Of a stretch of 64,000 nucleotides of DNA, positions 1 to 8,649 are shown piece after piece; the first letter of the stretch is position 1, and every line of letters begins with the position of its first letter. Source of the stretch: Alkalilimnicola ehrlichii (GTDB lineage: Bacteria > Pseudomonadota > Gammaproteobacteria > Nitrococcales > AK92); the NCBI RefSeq assembly GCF_003399765.1, contig NZ_NFZV01000001.1, forward strand, positions 409,704-473,703, written 5' to 3'. The translations under genes were made by a program, and so were the position numbers. The notes under the pieces were generated by a model. That model saw nothing but the letters and a program-made list of their open reading frames with translations, did no database searches and had not been told where the DNA came from.

Positions 1-11
1 GCGACAACTGC

Positions 12-32
12 CCCGCCGTTAGAAACGGCGGG
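12..32 (-). terminator. Hairpin over the stop of the outer membrane protein gene
   Basis: A perfect 9-bp stem (CCCGCCGTT at 12-20 with AACGGCGGG at 24-32, three-base loop) covers the stop codon of the minus-strand gene that ends at 19. The bases after it run off the window, so no T-tract can be confirmed. It may be an intrinsic terminator or an mRNA-stabilising 3' hairpin. Confidence 0.35.
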
Positions 33-681
33 CGAAACTTGCTTGGAAGGCGGTGTAGGCGCCGCCCTCCGCTCGTAACGATATGCTGCCGGTCGGGTCG
101 GTCCAATAATGGAGTTCGGCGTAGGCGCCGATGTCGTTATCCTGCTCGAAGTTCCGCGTCCAGGTCAGGTCGCCGGTGGCGAACTCTTCGCCGTCGATAT
201 CTCGATAGTACGCGCCGATGTCGAGCTGAACCCGCTCGAAGTTAAGGCTTGGGCCGCCGGCGACCTCGGCTTCGTACCAACGCAGGCGAGTTTCTTGCTC
301 GTCGATGTCGTCTTTCGCTTCCATGTAGGTATAGCTGGCGTGGAAGTGGAGCCCGAGCCAGGAGCGTTCGAATAAGCGCGATTTGAGGTTTATGCCGAAA
401 TACTGCCCCTGTAGATCGAGCCCGCTCACGGCTTCGTTGTCCGATTGCGACGCCCAAAGATAGCCGAAGTGAATCCCCGGCTGAAAGGCGGAGATAGACG
501 GCTCGAACAAGGTTACGCCGGCTTGGGTCGTACGTGTCTCGACCTCTCCCGTCGTATAGGCCATATCGGTAGCGGCACGGCGTACATCCGCGGACACGGC
601 GATATCGTGTCCCCAACCGAATGCGGTCGACGGCAAGCTGAAGGCGCCGAGTAAGGCAGTAATTGTCGAGACACGCCGCAT
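19..681 (-). CDS. Predicted beta-barrel outer membrane protein
   Basis: A 220-residue protein with a classic Sec signal peptide (basic MRR, hydrophobic core, likely cut after residue 22, AFG|WGHD). The rest alternates polar and aromatic residues, as in transmembrane beta strands, and ends in Phe (ARRF), the C-terminal signature read by the BAM complex. The overall look resembles the small outer membrane protein family TIGR04219 of gammaproteobacteria, whose role is unknown. Its ATG lies 4 bp after the cysQ stop, so it is probably the last gene of a nudE-cysQ-omp transcript. No pore, enzyme or adhesin function can be claimed from sequence alone. Confidence 0.75.
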   Translation of the reverse strand: MRRVSTITALLGAFSLPSTAFGWGHDIAVSADVRRAATDMAYTTGEVETRTTQAGVTLFEPSISAFQPGIHFGYLWASQSDNEAVSGLDLQGQYFGINLKSRLFERSWLGLHFHASYTYMEAKDDIDEQETRLRWYEAEVAGGPSLNFERVQLDIGAYYRDIDGEEFATGDLTWTRNFEQDNDIGAYAELHYWTDPTGSISLRAEGGAYTAFQASFARRF

Positions 682-685
682 GCTC

Positions 686-1506
686 TTACCGCTCCTCTCC
701 TTCGATGCCGGTAAGGTGGCTGGCCCAATCGTGGTTGGGGTCGCCGATGACCAAAAAGTCCGGGTTCAGAATCGATTCTTTGGCGTTATAGCGCAGCGGA
801 CTCAGGTCCGCCTTGCAAACAAGACCTCCAGCAGCCTCTACCACGCAATGGGCAGCGCCGGTATCCCATTCCGACGTCGGTCCGAAACGCGGGTAGAGGT
901 CGGCTTCGCCTTCCGCCACCAAGCAGAATTTCAAAGAGCTGCCGACGGAGGTGGTGGTGGTTTCCGGTAACCGCTCAAGTAGGGTGTCGACCCGTTCGCC
1001 GCGATGAGAGCGGCTGACCACGGCGGTAAGCGGCGAGCCTAGCGGGCGGGTGCGAATGGTTTCCGTCACGCCGTCGCGTTTTCGTTGCGCGCCGGTTGGG
1101 CTACCGACGTACGTCGTGCCGAGCGCCGGCGCATGGACGACGCCCAGCACCGGCTTATGGTTCTCTATGAGCGCGATGTTGACGGTAAATTCGTCGTTGC
1201 GCTTGATGAATTCTTTGGTGCCGTCGAGCGGATCGATCAACCAGTAACGCTCCCATTGGCGGCGCTCTTCGAACCCGGCCAGTTGGCCTTCTTCCGACAG
1301 CTGAGGGATAGTCGGCGTTAGCTCTTGTAGGCCTGCGCTGATAACGGCGTGAGCGGCTCGATCCGCGGCGGTGAGGGGGAGTCGTCCGCTTTGTGTTCGA
1401 CTTCGAAACGGCTTTCGTCCCGGTAGATCTCCATGATTTCGTCGCCGGCTGCCTCGGTAATCGCGATCAGTTTCGGCAGCCAAGCATCGTAGTCAGAGGC
1501 ACTCAT
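686..1506 (-). CDS. cysQ: 3'(2'),5'-bisphosphate nucleotidase CysQ, frameshifted
   Basis: CysQ removes the 3' phosphate from PAP (3'-phosphoadenosine 5'-phosphate), the by-product of PAPS-dependent sulfate assimilation, and belongs to the inositol monophosphatase superfamily. Metal-binding motifs are all present: SEEG, the DPLDGTKEF signature, and WDTGAAHCVVEAAGG near the C-terminus. The first about 44 residues (MSASDYDAWLPKL..., ending KADDSP) are in one frame and the rest (LTAADRAAHAVI onward) in another. The join falls at a run of five G at 1375-1379 (C on the coding strand); one more base there would restore KADDSPLTAADR, the usual CysQ sequence. Restored length is about 273 aa, normal for the family. 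The start overlaps the nudE stop (ATGA). Confidence 0.88.
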
Positions 1507-2066
1507 GTTTGATTTTTCTCTCTTGCTAGGTGTTCCCGCACCATGAACAGCGCAGCCACGCTTCGGGCTTCGCTGAACTCGTCCTTCTCAAGTAGCAGAT
1601 GGATGTCCGCTAACTTCCAAGGTACCACATCTATCGGTTCCGGTTCGTCACCTTCGAGCCGTTGAGGGTATAGATTCTGCGCGAGAACGATATTGGTTCG
1701 GTGTTGCAGATAACCGGGCGCGGTGGTCAACAAGCGTAGGCGTGTTAGTTTTTCCGCGCCGTGGCCGATTTCTTCCATTAGCTCTCGGTTAGCGGCGTCG
1801 CATACGTCCTCGTTCGGTTCGACTCGCCCTTTCGGCAGGGCCAGCTCGTAGCGGTCGGTACCGACGGCATATTCGCTGATCAGAATAACGGTTTCGTCGT
1901 CGATCATCGGAACCACCAGTACCGCGCCGCCGCCGGTCCCTGAGCTGGCGATACGTTCGTATTCCATTTCCACACCGTTGCTGAAGCGCAGCCCGACCGC
2001 CTCGATGTGAAATAAGCGGGAGCGGGCGACACTACGGCGATGGCGTATTTCGGGTTTTTTACGCAT
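1503..2066 (-). CDS. nudE: ADP-sugar/ADP-compound Nudix hydrolase NudE
   Basis: A Nudix pyrophosphatase of 187 aa that cleaves ADP-ribose, Ap3A, NADH and similar ADP-containing compounds in the cytoplasm. The Nudix box is seen at about residues 79-101: GRVEPNEDVCDAANRELMEEIGH, matching GX5EX7REUXEEXGU (given here only as the motif stretch, key residues G79, E85, R93, E94, E97, E98). Length and N-terminus (RKKPEIRHRRSVARSRLF) match the NudE subgroup. It is followed by cysQ with a 4-bp overlap. Pairing with cysQ, and divergence from a YrfG-like phosphatase, fit a small nucleotide house-cleaning module. Confidence 0.88.
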   Translation of the reverse strand: MRKKPEIRHRRSVARSRLFHIEAVGLRFSNGVEMEYERIASSGTGGGAVLVVPMIDDETVILISEYAVGTDRYELALPKGRVEPNEDVCDAANRELMEEIGHGAEKLTRLRLLTTAPGYLQHRTNIVLAQNLYPQRLEGDEPEPIDVVPWKLADIHLLLEKDEFSEARSVAALFMVREHLAREKNQT

Positions 2067-2266
2067 AAATCTTCTCGCTTGCAGACCGTCTATTCTACAC
2101 CGTTAGACGGTACGGCCGAGGCCATGGCGTGAGCGCTTGGGTGAATGTAGCAGACCCGGCGCATTTGGGCATCTCGCGTTGGCTCCGGCGGCCCGTGTAT
2201 AGTGAGGGCCGTTCCGGCGGTACGCTGCAAAGCCGCTTGTGAGGCCTCCTTTCGAGAGAGAGCGTT

Positions 2267-2929
2267 ATGATTGACTGGCATAGGATCGATACGGTGCTGC
2301 TCGATATGGACGGCACCTTGCTCGATTTGCATTTCGATAATCACTTTTGGCTGGAGTTCCTTCCGGCCCGCTGTGCGGAAGTCCGCGGTGTTGACATGGA
2401 CGACTTTTTAGCCGATATCCTGCCGCATATGCGTGCTCTCGAAGGCACGATGGACTGGTATTGCATCGATTACTGGAGCCGGCTGTTGGATATCGATGTG
2501 CTGGCTTTAAAACGGGAAGTCAGTCATTTGATCCGGTTTCGCCCGCATGCGCAAGCTTTTCTGAAGGCTTTGCAAAGTAGCGACAAACGTAGTCTGTTGG
2601 TAACCAACGCACACCAGAATACTTTAGCGTTAAAAGTCGAGCACACGGCGCTGGATCGCTATCTCGACGAACTGATCTCGACGCACGATTTCCGGCGGCC
2701 GAAGGAAGATCCTTTGTTCTGGGATCAGTTGCGGGAAGCGTATCCGTTCGATCCGGCAAGGACGTTGTTGATCGACGATAATCTGTCCGTCTTGCGCACC
2801 GCGCGCGATTACGGCATCGGCCAACTATTAGGTGTGGCGCAGCCGGATAGTCGGCAGGCGGCGAAGATTTGGGAAGAATTTCCGGCGGTTGGGGCGTTCA
2901 CCGATATCATGCCGCGCGTGGGGCGGTAA
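2267..2929 (+). CDS. yrfG: HAD-family 5'-nucleotidase, YrfG type
   Basis: A 220-residue haloacid dehalogenase-type phosphatase. All four HAD motifs are visible: DMDGTLLD (nucleophile Asp, residues about 13-20), VTNAH (motif II), RPKEDP (Lys of motif III) and LIDDN (motif IV Asp pair). E. coli YrfG, an IMP/GMP-preferring 5'-nucleotidase, also sits close to nudE, and the N-terminal sequence DTVLLDMDGTLLDLHFDNHFW is typical of that group (key residues D, D, G, T). The gene is transcribed away from nudE with about 200 bp between the starts. Preferred substrate cannot be read from sequence; IMP/GMP is inferred from family and context. Confidence 0.8.
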   Translation: MIDWHRIDTVLLDMDGTLLDLHFDNHFWLEFLPARCAEVRGVDMDDFLADILPHMRALEGTMDWYCIDYWSRLLDIDVLALKREVSHLIRFRPHAQAFLKALQSSDKRSLLVTNAHQNTLALKVEHTALDRYLDELISTHDFRRPKEDPLFWDQLREAYPFDPARTLLIDDNLSVLRTARDYGIGQLLGVAQPDSRQAAKIWEEFPAVGAFTDIMPRVGR

Positions 2930-2986
2930 ATGCTCTGCGCCCGGCGGGCGGGCCGCAACGGGCGCAGAGGAAGCGAGGTTTTTCCC

Positions 2987-3775
2987 TTAAAGCTCGGTTA
3001 ACTGAATGTTCGTGCCGTCGAGGTTGCCGCTCAGGCGCGAGCGTACCGGTGTGCCGTCGGCCGGTATACCAAGTAAGCCCATGGCCGGTCCGATGGCGTC
3101 CTCGGCGCCTTCCAGAGCCCGTACGGTCATCTCCAGGTCGAAGTCGCCGTCGGGGCGAATGCGTAAATCGCCGCTTAAATCGATAGGGCCGCCCTGGCTT
3201 ATCAGGGTGCCGTTGATCATGCCGTCCTCGCCCGGCTCCAGGCGTAAGTTCAAGCTACCCATTTGCAACGGCCGACCTAAGTTCAGGGTGGCCTGATGCC
3301 AAGTCAGCATGCCGTCGGCCTCGGTTAACCGCTCGTTCTCGATGCGCAGCGAGCGCATGCTGATGTCGAAACGGCCGCCGATGCGAGCCGGTAGGGTGAC
3401 ATCGGCCATGTTCAGTAGCTGATCTACCGGCATGTCGAGGCGTAGATCTCGCGCTCGCAGGCTGTTACCGCTGACATTGACGTAGCCGCTCACCGAGCCG
3501 TTCGGTAGTCGTGCTTGGACATCGCTGGCAAGTCGCCCCGTCAGTAAGTGGCTAGGGCGTAGTTTCCACTGTACGGCCTCCAAGCGTTGGCCTTCGATGG
3601 TGGCTACCGCAGCTTGTCCTGACCAGATGCTGCCGCTTAGCCCGTAGGCCTGCACCGGCAGTCGATCACCGAACAAGGTATAGGCTTGGCTGGCGGGAAA
3701 GGTGATCGCCAGGAATAGTAAGTAGCTGGCGAGGCCCAGCGTGCCGAGCAGCAGTGCGCGCTTGGTCAACTTCAT
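2987..3775 (-). CDS. gspN: Type II secretion system protein N
   Basis: A bitopic inner membrane protein of 262 aa: short cytoplasmic start (MKLTKR), one transmembrane segment at about residues 8-28 (LLLGTLGLASYLLFLAITF), then a beta-rich periplasmic domain. The motif GLSGSIWSGQA and the long beta stretch match GspN/PulN. GspN is an accessory part of type II secretion and is missing in many systems; its exact role is not settled. It is the last gene of the gsp operon here, and its ATG overlaps the gspM stop by 4 bp (ATGA), so the two are translationally coupled. Confidence 0.85.
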   Translation of the reverse strand: MKLTKRALLLGTLGLASYLLFLAITFPASQAYTLFGDRLPVQAYGLSGSIWSGQAAVATIEGQRLEAVQWKLRPSHLLTGRLASDVQARLPNGSVSGYVNVSGNSLRARDLRLDMPVDQLLNMADVTLPARIGGRFDISMRSLRIENERLTEADGMLTWHQATLNLGRPLQMGSLNLRLEPGEDGMINGTLISQGGPIDLSGDLRIRPDGDFDLEMTVRALEGAEDAIGPAMGLLGIPADGTPVRSRLSGNLDGTNIQLTEL

Positions 3776-4266
3776 GATGCCGGTGCCTCCAGCTGTAGCT
3801 GCGCGTTTACCCGCCCGGTGCTGCTGCCGGTACGGATCGTAACGGTATGGGCTTCGATTCCGTGGCGCGTTTTCAGGTTACCGAGCCAGAGCACCATGTC
3901 GTCAAAGCTGGCTTCTTCGAGATTGACCCGAACGCGATTGTTGCCGGAGGGTTCGACCCGGCGGATCGCATTGCCAAGGCCCGCCTGGCGAGCGCTTTGA
4001 TCGGCCAAGGCAAACAAGGCTTGATTGCTGTTGCCGCGGTTGACCGGCTGCGGGTGGCTGCCGCGAAGCGCTTGCGCCTCTTGGGCGGCCTGCTGCATCC
4101 AGGAGAGCAGAACGCGCTGCTCGGCCACGGTTTGCTCGAGTTCTGCCGCCCGCTGATGGCCGGGCAGCCAGATCATGAAGTAAAACAATATGATGGCTAA
4201 GGCTATGCCGCCCCAGCTCAGCGTCCGTCGCTCGCGTGCCTCAAGGCTTTCCCACCACTGTTTCAT
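3772..4266 (-). CDS. gspM: Type II secretion system protein M
   Basis: 164 aa. The N-terminus WWESLEARERRTLSWGGIALA leads into a single transmembrane helix (about residues 17-34), followed by a coiled-coil stretch (AAELEQTVAEQRVLLSWMQQAAQEAQAL, key heptad residues L and V) and a ferredoxin-like periplasmic domain. This is the standard GspM layout. GspM pairs with GspL in the inner membrane platform and helps position the pseudopilus assembly machinery. Start overlaps gspL stop by 4 bp. Overall sequence is poorly conserved, as is usual for GspM; identity rests on architecture plus position between gspL and gspN. Confidence 0.88.
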   Translation of the reverse strand: MKQWWESLEARERRTLSWGGIALAIILFYFMIWLPGHQRAAELEQTVAEQRVLLSWMQQAAQEAQALRGSHPQPVNRGNSNQALFALADQSARQAGLGNAIRRVEPSGNNRVRVNLEEASFDDMVLWLGNLKTRHGIEAHTVTIRTGSSTGRVNAQLQLEAPAS

Positions 4267-5474
4267 GAGGAGGCTCCAATCCGTAGTCGACCTTGCACGC
4301 GCTCGCCCTCGGCCCGCGCGGTGCGTACTTCGGCCGATACGCCGCTGAGGTTATCCAGTTTTTGCTTGAGTTCGTCGACGTCTTGCAGGTTGTCGGCGAA
4401 GAACTCCAAATCGATTTCGCCATTGCGGTAGTTCAAGGCGTTGAGTTCGATCTGCCCGTTCTCCTTTAGGGTCGGGGCGATGGCCGTCAGCAGTTCGAGC
4501 ATGCCTTCGCTATCGCCACCGCCCCCGCGCAAGGCCTGGAGCCGGGTTTCGACTTGTTGCCGCGGATTGACCAAGCGGCCCGCGCCGGGGAAACCTTCTT
4601 GATAGGTTTGCTCTATCTGGGTGTTAAGTACTGCCAGTTCCCGGCTATATTGCCACTGCTGGAGGTAGGCGGCGCTAACGTCGACAACAATCCAGGCTAA
4701 GAGTAATACCGCTGCGGTTTGCCAGCGGAGCCATTGGCCGCTCATGCCGCGCTTGTGCGCAAAAGTGCCGACCCGTAGGTTGATGCTGTGTTTGGGCGAG
4801 AAGTTCGCCGCCATACTGAGCAGCGGTTGCTCCAATGGCTGGCGGTCGACAGTCAGGCCCAGCTCGTTAAAACCGTCCAATTCGCCACTGCCGTATACGA
4901 TCAGCTTGGTTGGGGCGCGTTCGCCGGCTTCTTCCAGTGCCGCTTCCAGTAGCGGTAGGGCGTTGAAGGTGTCGCCGGCAAAGCCGCTGTTGGTCCCGGT
5001 TCGGACGAGAAAGACCGGCCCGTCGACGAAGACGGTCCAAGCGTCCTCTCGTTGGGGAAGGGCTAGGATCTCCGAGTGCGCCTGTTCGACGTCAAGCCCG
5101 GCTTCATTGCAGGCAGCGAGCCATTCGGCTAATACCGTGTTGCTAACGACGGCCACCGCCAGGCGGCCTTGTTCGTCCCGCTGGCCAGGAACGAAGTGTA
5201 GCTCCTCGATATCGTCGGCGAGTTGGTCTTCAAGCGCGAAGGGAATGGCGCGCATGAGCTTTTGCCGGCTTTGGGTCGGCATGTGGGCCGACAATAACAG
5301 CACGTCGAAGCCGGGCAGCAGAGCCACCACGGGTTTGCCGTCGCTGGCTTTTGCGGCCTCTTCCAAGCTCCCCGTGGCGACACCGCCCTGCGGGCGGCCT
5401 TCGGCGTTGAGCCGGACCCATTGAACCGGCTCGTCGGGAGCGGAGCCGAAGCGAATGATTAAACGTGCTCGCAT
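4263..5474 (-). CDS. gspL: Type II secretion system protein L
   Basis: 403 aa. The N-terminal ~230 residues form the cytoplasmic actin-like domain that recruits the GspE ATPase (PGFDVLLLSAHMPTQSRQKL, AIPFALEDQLADDIEELHF regions). A single transmembrane helix follows at about 255-275 (TAAVLLLAWIVVDVSAAYL), then a periplasmic ferredoxin-like domain that binds GspM. Length and order match the GspL family. The 57-bp gap to gspK is one of the few untranslated gaps within the operon and holds a weak 5-bp hairpin. Confidence 0.92.
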   Translation of the reverse strand: MRARLIIRFGSAPDEPVQWVRLNAEGRPQGGVATGSLEEAAKASDGKPVVALLPGFDVLLLSAHMPTQSRQKLMRAIPFALEDQLADDIEELHFVPGQRDEQGRLAVAVVSNTVLAEWLAACNEAGLDVEQAHSEILALPQREDAWTVFVDGPVFLVRTGTNSGFAGDTFNALPLLEAALEEAGERAPTKLIVYGSGELDGFNELGLTVDRQPLEQPLLSMAANFSPKHSINLRVGTFAHKRGMSGQWLRWQTAAVLLLAWIVVDVSAAYLQQWQYSRELAVLNTQIEQTYQEGFPGAGRLVNPRQQVETRLQALRGGGGDSEGMLELLTAIAPTLKENGQIELNALNYRNGEIDLEFFADNLQDVDELKQKLDNLSGVSAEVRTARAEGERVQGRLRIGASS

Positions 5475-5531
5475 AATATTATCTGTTCGACCGTGAGTTC
5501 CTTTCCATTTCCGCGACCGCTACCAAAGCGG

Positions 5532-6494
5532 CTACAACGGCCCTTGGCTACGGCTGATTACGCGTAGCTCGCCTGTCGCCGATCGCTGGATTAGGCTGCG
5601 TAGTCTGACCCGCGAGGGGCCAAGCTCCACGCGGATGTCCGCGATGTAGAAATCACTGCTTACGCCGACCGCCTCGTCGATGTTGTCCGGCAGGCTTTGT
5701 GGGGGCAATAGTTGCAGTAATTCGTTAGGATCGGTTAACCCATCCTCCCGCGCATTGCGCTGTTCTATGATCTGTTCCGCCAATTGCTGATTAAGGCCGG
5801 GGAACAACCCCATCAATACCCCGGCTTGGGCCGTATTGAGGTTTACCGCAGTAACGGCCGGCAGCGCGATGATATAGGGCTCGATTTGCTGATAAATCTC
5901 CGGCGTCATACCGTATACCAGACGCAGCTCGGATACGCTCGCCATAGGTTGGTTAGCCGTACGGTATGGCTGCTCCAGTTGAGTATAGGTGCCGTCTTCG
6001 GCACCGCCAGGGCGTTCTTCCATATCCGGATCGAGCCAGTCCATCGTGGCATTAGCGATTTGCGGCGGATCTTCGGCGCCGGCCAATTCCAATAAACGGA
6101 TGAACTGCTGTACATAAACGTTGTTTGTATCGCCAGGCTGTACGTCGTGCAAGTTGTTCAGGTTGAAGCGCGCTTGGGCGTCGTAGATCTGCATTTGTAA
6201 CTGAGCGCCGTCGAACTCGGGGAGTACGATCGGCTGGGCCCAGGCTTGTTGCAGATGATCGCTGTCGGGGCCGTCCTGCTCGAGCTTTTCTTTGAGCGTA
6301 TGCATGGCCCAAAGTTCGGCGCCAATGGCGTACGAGTAGGCTTGCTCCCGTGCCAGCACGTTCTGTACCCGGCGTATATCCAGTTGCTGTCGGCTAACCA
6401 TCTCCACAGCGGCTATCGTCGCTAGCGCAACGACAAGTAGTGCCGTGACCAGTGCTATGCCTTGCTGCCTGTTTTTTGCGGGAAATCTACGCAT
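5532..6494 (-). CDS. gspK: Type II secretion minor pseudopilin GspK
   Basis: 320 aa. Begins with a basic leader (MRRFPAKNRQQG) followed by a hydrophobic N-terminal helix (IALVTALLVVALATIAAVEM), the prepilin-like signal cut by GspO. GspK differs from the other pseudopilins by lacking the conserved Glu at +5 and by carrying a large inserted alpha domain; both fit here (LVTALL in place of LIELL, and >250 extra residues with AEDPPQIANATMDWLDPD). It caps the pseudopilus tip together with GspI and GspJ. It follows gspJ by 3 bp once the gspJ frameshift is repaired. Confidence 0.92.
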   Translation of the reverse strand: MRRFPAKNRQQGIALVTALLVVALATIAAVEMVSRQQLDIRRVQNVLAREQAYSYAIGAELWAMHTLKEKLEQDGPDSDHLQQAWAQPIVLPEFDGAQLQMQIYDAQARFNLNNLHDVQPGDTNNVYVQQFIRLLELAGAEDPPQIANATMDWLDPDMEERPGGAEDGTYTQLEQPYRTANQPMASVSELRLVYGMTPEIYQQIEPYIIALPAVTAVNLNTAQAGVLMGLFPGLNQQLAEQIIEQRNAREDGLTDPNELLQLLPPQSLPDNIDEAVGVSSDFYIADIRVELGPSRVRLRSLIQRSATGELRVISRSQGPL

Positions 6495-6497
6495 AGC

Positions 6498-7087
6498 TTA
6501 ATTGGGCAGTAAGAACATTCGGGTAACGGTGCCGATATCGCCCAGCTCCAGTTCCATTTCGACGGCACGCGGCAGGCGGCGGGCTTCCGGGTCTGCCGGA
6601 GGCCAATCTTCCAGCCACTCTTTATCGTCGGTCAAAAAACGAAAGCTTAGGCTTTGACATTATCCAGTAATACCGTGTCGCGGATATTTGGCTCGTAGGG
6701 TTGGTCCAGAGCCATCCACTGCTGGCGGATCAGTTCGCCGTCCTCCATCAGGTAGGCGACGCGCTGCATACTGCTGCGTGTTTGACCTAACGGGTTGGGA
6801 TGGCCGCCGCGCGTCCATTCCAGCACGTCCAGCTCGGTCAACATCGGTTCGCGCGGATCGCCGAAGCGATCGCGGATACTGCGATCGATCGCTTGTGTCA
6901 TATCCTGCTGCACGATCGTAAAGGCGCGTTGCATTTGCGTGAGCCGTGCGGCCTGCGTTTGCACCTGATCGCGCGTGGTCAGCGTAGTCTGCAGGCCGCT
7001 ATAGGCGACGACCGATATCAACGCAAAAATGGATAGCGAGATCATTAGCTCGAGCAGGGTAAACCCGCGCTGGCGATACCGGCTCAT
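6498..7087 (-). CDS. gspJ: Type II secretion minor pseudopilin GspJ, frameshifted
   Basis: Starts MSRYRQRGFTLLELMIS, with the G|F cleavage site and Glu+5 of a class III signal. The first frame runs to LLDNVKA and stops at 6647, about 50 residues short. In the adjacent frame the sequence continues as LSFRFLTDDKEWLEDW ... TRMFLLPN and stops at 6498, exactly what a GspJ C-terminus looks like. One extra A in the AAA run at 6653-6655 would join the two parts (NVKSLSFRF), giving about 196 aa, a normal GspJ length. GspJ builds the pseudopilus tip complex with GspI and GspK. Its start overlaps the gspI stop by 4 bp. Confidence 0.88.
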
Positions 7088-7488
7088 TGCAGTTGTCCTT
7101 CCCGCACCGCCGGGTCCAACAGCAAACCGTCTAACACCGTCAGCGGATGCTCGCTTCCTTCATGCTCATAGACGCGGACCGTTACCTGCCGCATGCGCGG
7201 AATGGGGGAGTTGCTGATTTCCGTTTCCCAATGCCATTCGCGGCCGGCCATTTCGCGTCGACCGCTGTCGCGTCCGCTACCCCAGTATTCCATAGCCTGC
7301 ATTTCTACCAAGCGATCGTTCGCCACCCACTGGGCAAAGGTTCGGTCGCGCAGGTAGTTGAGGTTGTAACCGCTCTCCGCGCTGACCTTGATGATCGCCG
7401 CTAGCGCCGTACCGACAACGATAACGGCGACAAGCACCTCCACTAAGGTAAACCCGCGGCTTTGGCTCGGCGCTTGGCGTTTAATCAT
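7084..7488 (-). CDS. gspI: Type II secretion minor pseudopilin GspI
   Basis: A prepilin-like protein: leader MIKRQAPSQSRG, cut before FTLVEVLVAV (Glu+5 present), then a globular domain of about 110 aa with the GspI landmarks VANDRLVEMQA and REWHWETEI. GspI nucleates the minor pseudopilin tip. I prefer the ATG at 7488 because it overlaps the gspH stop by 8 bp and gives a short leader; an upstream in-frame ATG at 7512 would lengthen the leader to 20 residues. Neither start has a strong ribosome binding site, in keeping with coupling to gspH. Confidence 0.88.
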   Translation of the reverse strand: MIKRQAPSQSRGFTLVEVLVAVIVVGTALAAIIKVSAESGYNLNYLRDRTFAQWVANDRLVEMQAMEYWGSGRDSGRREMAGREWHWETEISNSPIPRMRQVTVRVYEHEGSEHPLTVLDGLLLDPAVREGQLQ

Positions 7489-7972
7489 CCCTTTGGAACT
7501 CCAGCCTGCCATCCAAAGAACCCACGATGAGATACCGCTCGTCCAAATCGGGGTGGCTGACTACCAGTTCGAAAGGCGTCATCTCGCCGCTGGTTAGCAG
7601 AAGGATTTGCGGTTGATCGCGGCTGCCTTCCTCATTGTTTGCCGCGAGCCCATCGACCACTAAGTCGAGCTGCAAAGGTTCGGGAAGCGTGTGCGGCCGT
7701 AGAAAGCGGTCGTGCTCGGCATCGGTCCATCGCTCGCCGTCCAAGAACTTGAAGGCGTAGCGGTCGTAGTCGAAGCGAATGCCGATAGGCTGGCTGCGGA
7801 GAATGGCCTCCTCGGCAGCCAGCTCGATAACCGCGTTCAAACGACGCGCTTCTCGCTGCAACTCTTCGCCGCGGTTATCGCCGATCGACATGATCGTGAG
7901 GCTGACAATCACACCGATGATGATCAGCACGACCAATAATTCGATCAGCGTAAATCCGCGGTGTCGGCGCAT
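7481..7972 (-). CDS. gspH: Type II secretion minor pseudopilin GspH
   Basis: 163 aa. Class III signal MRRHRG|FTLIELLVVLIIIGVIVSL with Glu+5, then a beta-rich domain. The stretch ARRLNAVIELAAEEAILRSQPIGI is typical of GspH, which sits between the major pseudopilin GspG and the tip complex. The gene starts 17 bp after gspG and its 3' end overlaps gspI. Confidence 0.9.
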   Translation of the reverse strand: MRRHRGFTLIELLVVLIIIGVIVSLTIMSIGDNRGEELQREARRLNAVIELAAEEAILRSQPIGIRFDYDRYAFKFLDGERWTDAEHDRFLRPHTLPEPLQLDLVVDGLAANNEEGSRDQPQILLLTSGEMTPFELVVSHPDLDERYLIVGSLDGRLEFQRDD

Positions 7973-7989
7973 CCTGCAGTTCGTTCCGG

Positions 7990-8439
7990 TTAGGGCAAGT
8001 TGGTATTGCGGATTTCCGCGTTAACGCCGTCGCCGCCCGGTTGGCCGTCGGCGCCGTAGGAGAGGATAACCGGGCGGCCGCCAGTATCGTCGGGACCTAG
8101 GTAGACGTAGGCGTTGCCCCAGGGGTCTTGCGGTAACTGCCGCATGTAACCGCCCGAACGCCAATTGCGCGGCTCCGGAGAGCTGGTCGGGCGCTCGACC
8201 AACGCTTGCAGGCCCTGGTCGCTGGAGGGGTAGACGAAATTATCCATCCGATACATCTCCAGCGCGCTTTCCAGCGTCCGGATGTCGTGCTGCGCTTTGG
8301 TCAGGCGAGCCTGATCCGGGCGGTCGAAAATATTCGACACCGCAAAGGTGCCGAGAATAGCCAGAATAACGACCACCACCATGATCTCGATGAGGGTGAA
8401 GCCGCGCATGCGGGCCGGTCTGGATCGATTGTTCGTCAT
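7990..8439 (-). CDS. gspG: Type II secretion major pseudopilin GspG
   Basis: 149 aa. The leader ends at MRG|FTLIEIMVVVVILAILG (Glu+5 present). The globular part has the GspG hallmarks: KAQHDIRTLESALEMYRMDN, YPSSDQGLQALV, and a calcium-binding C-terminal loop (SYGADGQPGGDG) required for stability in known GspG proteins. GspG polymerises into the pseudopilus that pushes substrates through the GspD secretin. A 210-bp gap with two strong hairpins separates it from gspF, unusual within an otherwise tight operon. Confidence 0.96.
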   Translation of the reverse strand: MTNNRSRPARMRGFTLIEIMVVVVILAILGTFAVSNIFDRPDQARLTKAQHDIRTLESALEMYRMDNFVYPSSDQGLQALVERPTSSPEPRNWRSGGYMRQLPQDPWGNAYVYLGPDDTGGRPVILSYGADGQPGGDGVNAEIRNTNLP

Positions 8440-8495
8440 CGTCCGTCTCTCTTCCGGTTGAGGTTAACTACGTTTCACAATAATACGAGCTTGGT

Positions 8496-8513
8496 GCCGG
8501 GCTGTTGCCCGGC
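8496..8513 (-). repeat. Hairpin 1 in the gspF-gspG gap
   Basis: Perfect 7-bp GC stem GCCGGGC/GCCCGGC with a four-base loop TGTT, between gspF and gspG. It has no T-tract on the transcribed minus strand, so it is more likely an RNA processing or stabilising element than a full terminator. Confidence 0.5.
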
Positions 8514-8520
8514 TTCGTTA

Positions 8521-8551
8521 GCCGGCGGGGGCTGCGGCCTTAACCGCCGGC
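8521..8551 (-). repeat. Hairpin 2 in the gspF-gspG gap
   Basis: Perfect 8-bp stem GCCGGCGG (8521-8528) with CCGCCGGC (8544-8551), loop of 15 bases, eight bases from hairpin 1. It shares the string TCGTTAGCCGGC at its edge with the hairpin in the gspE-gspF gap. Confidence 0.45.
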
Positions 8552-8649
8552 TTTGCGTAAGAATCTGCATCCCCTTAGGAGACAGCGAGCCACCCCTTCG
8601 GTTGCCGATGTCTTGTTTGTTTTGTGATCGCCTCGACGATCTGCGGGCG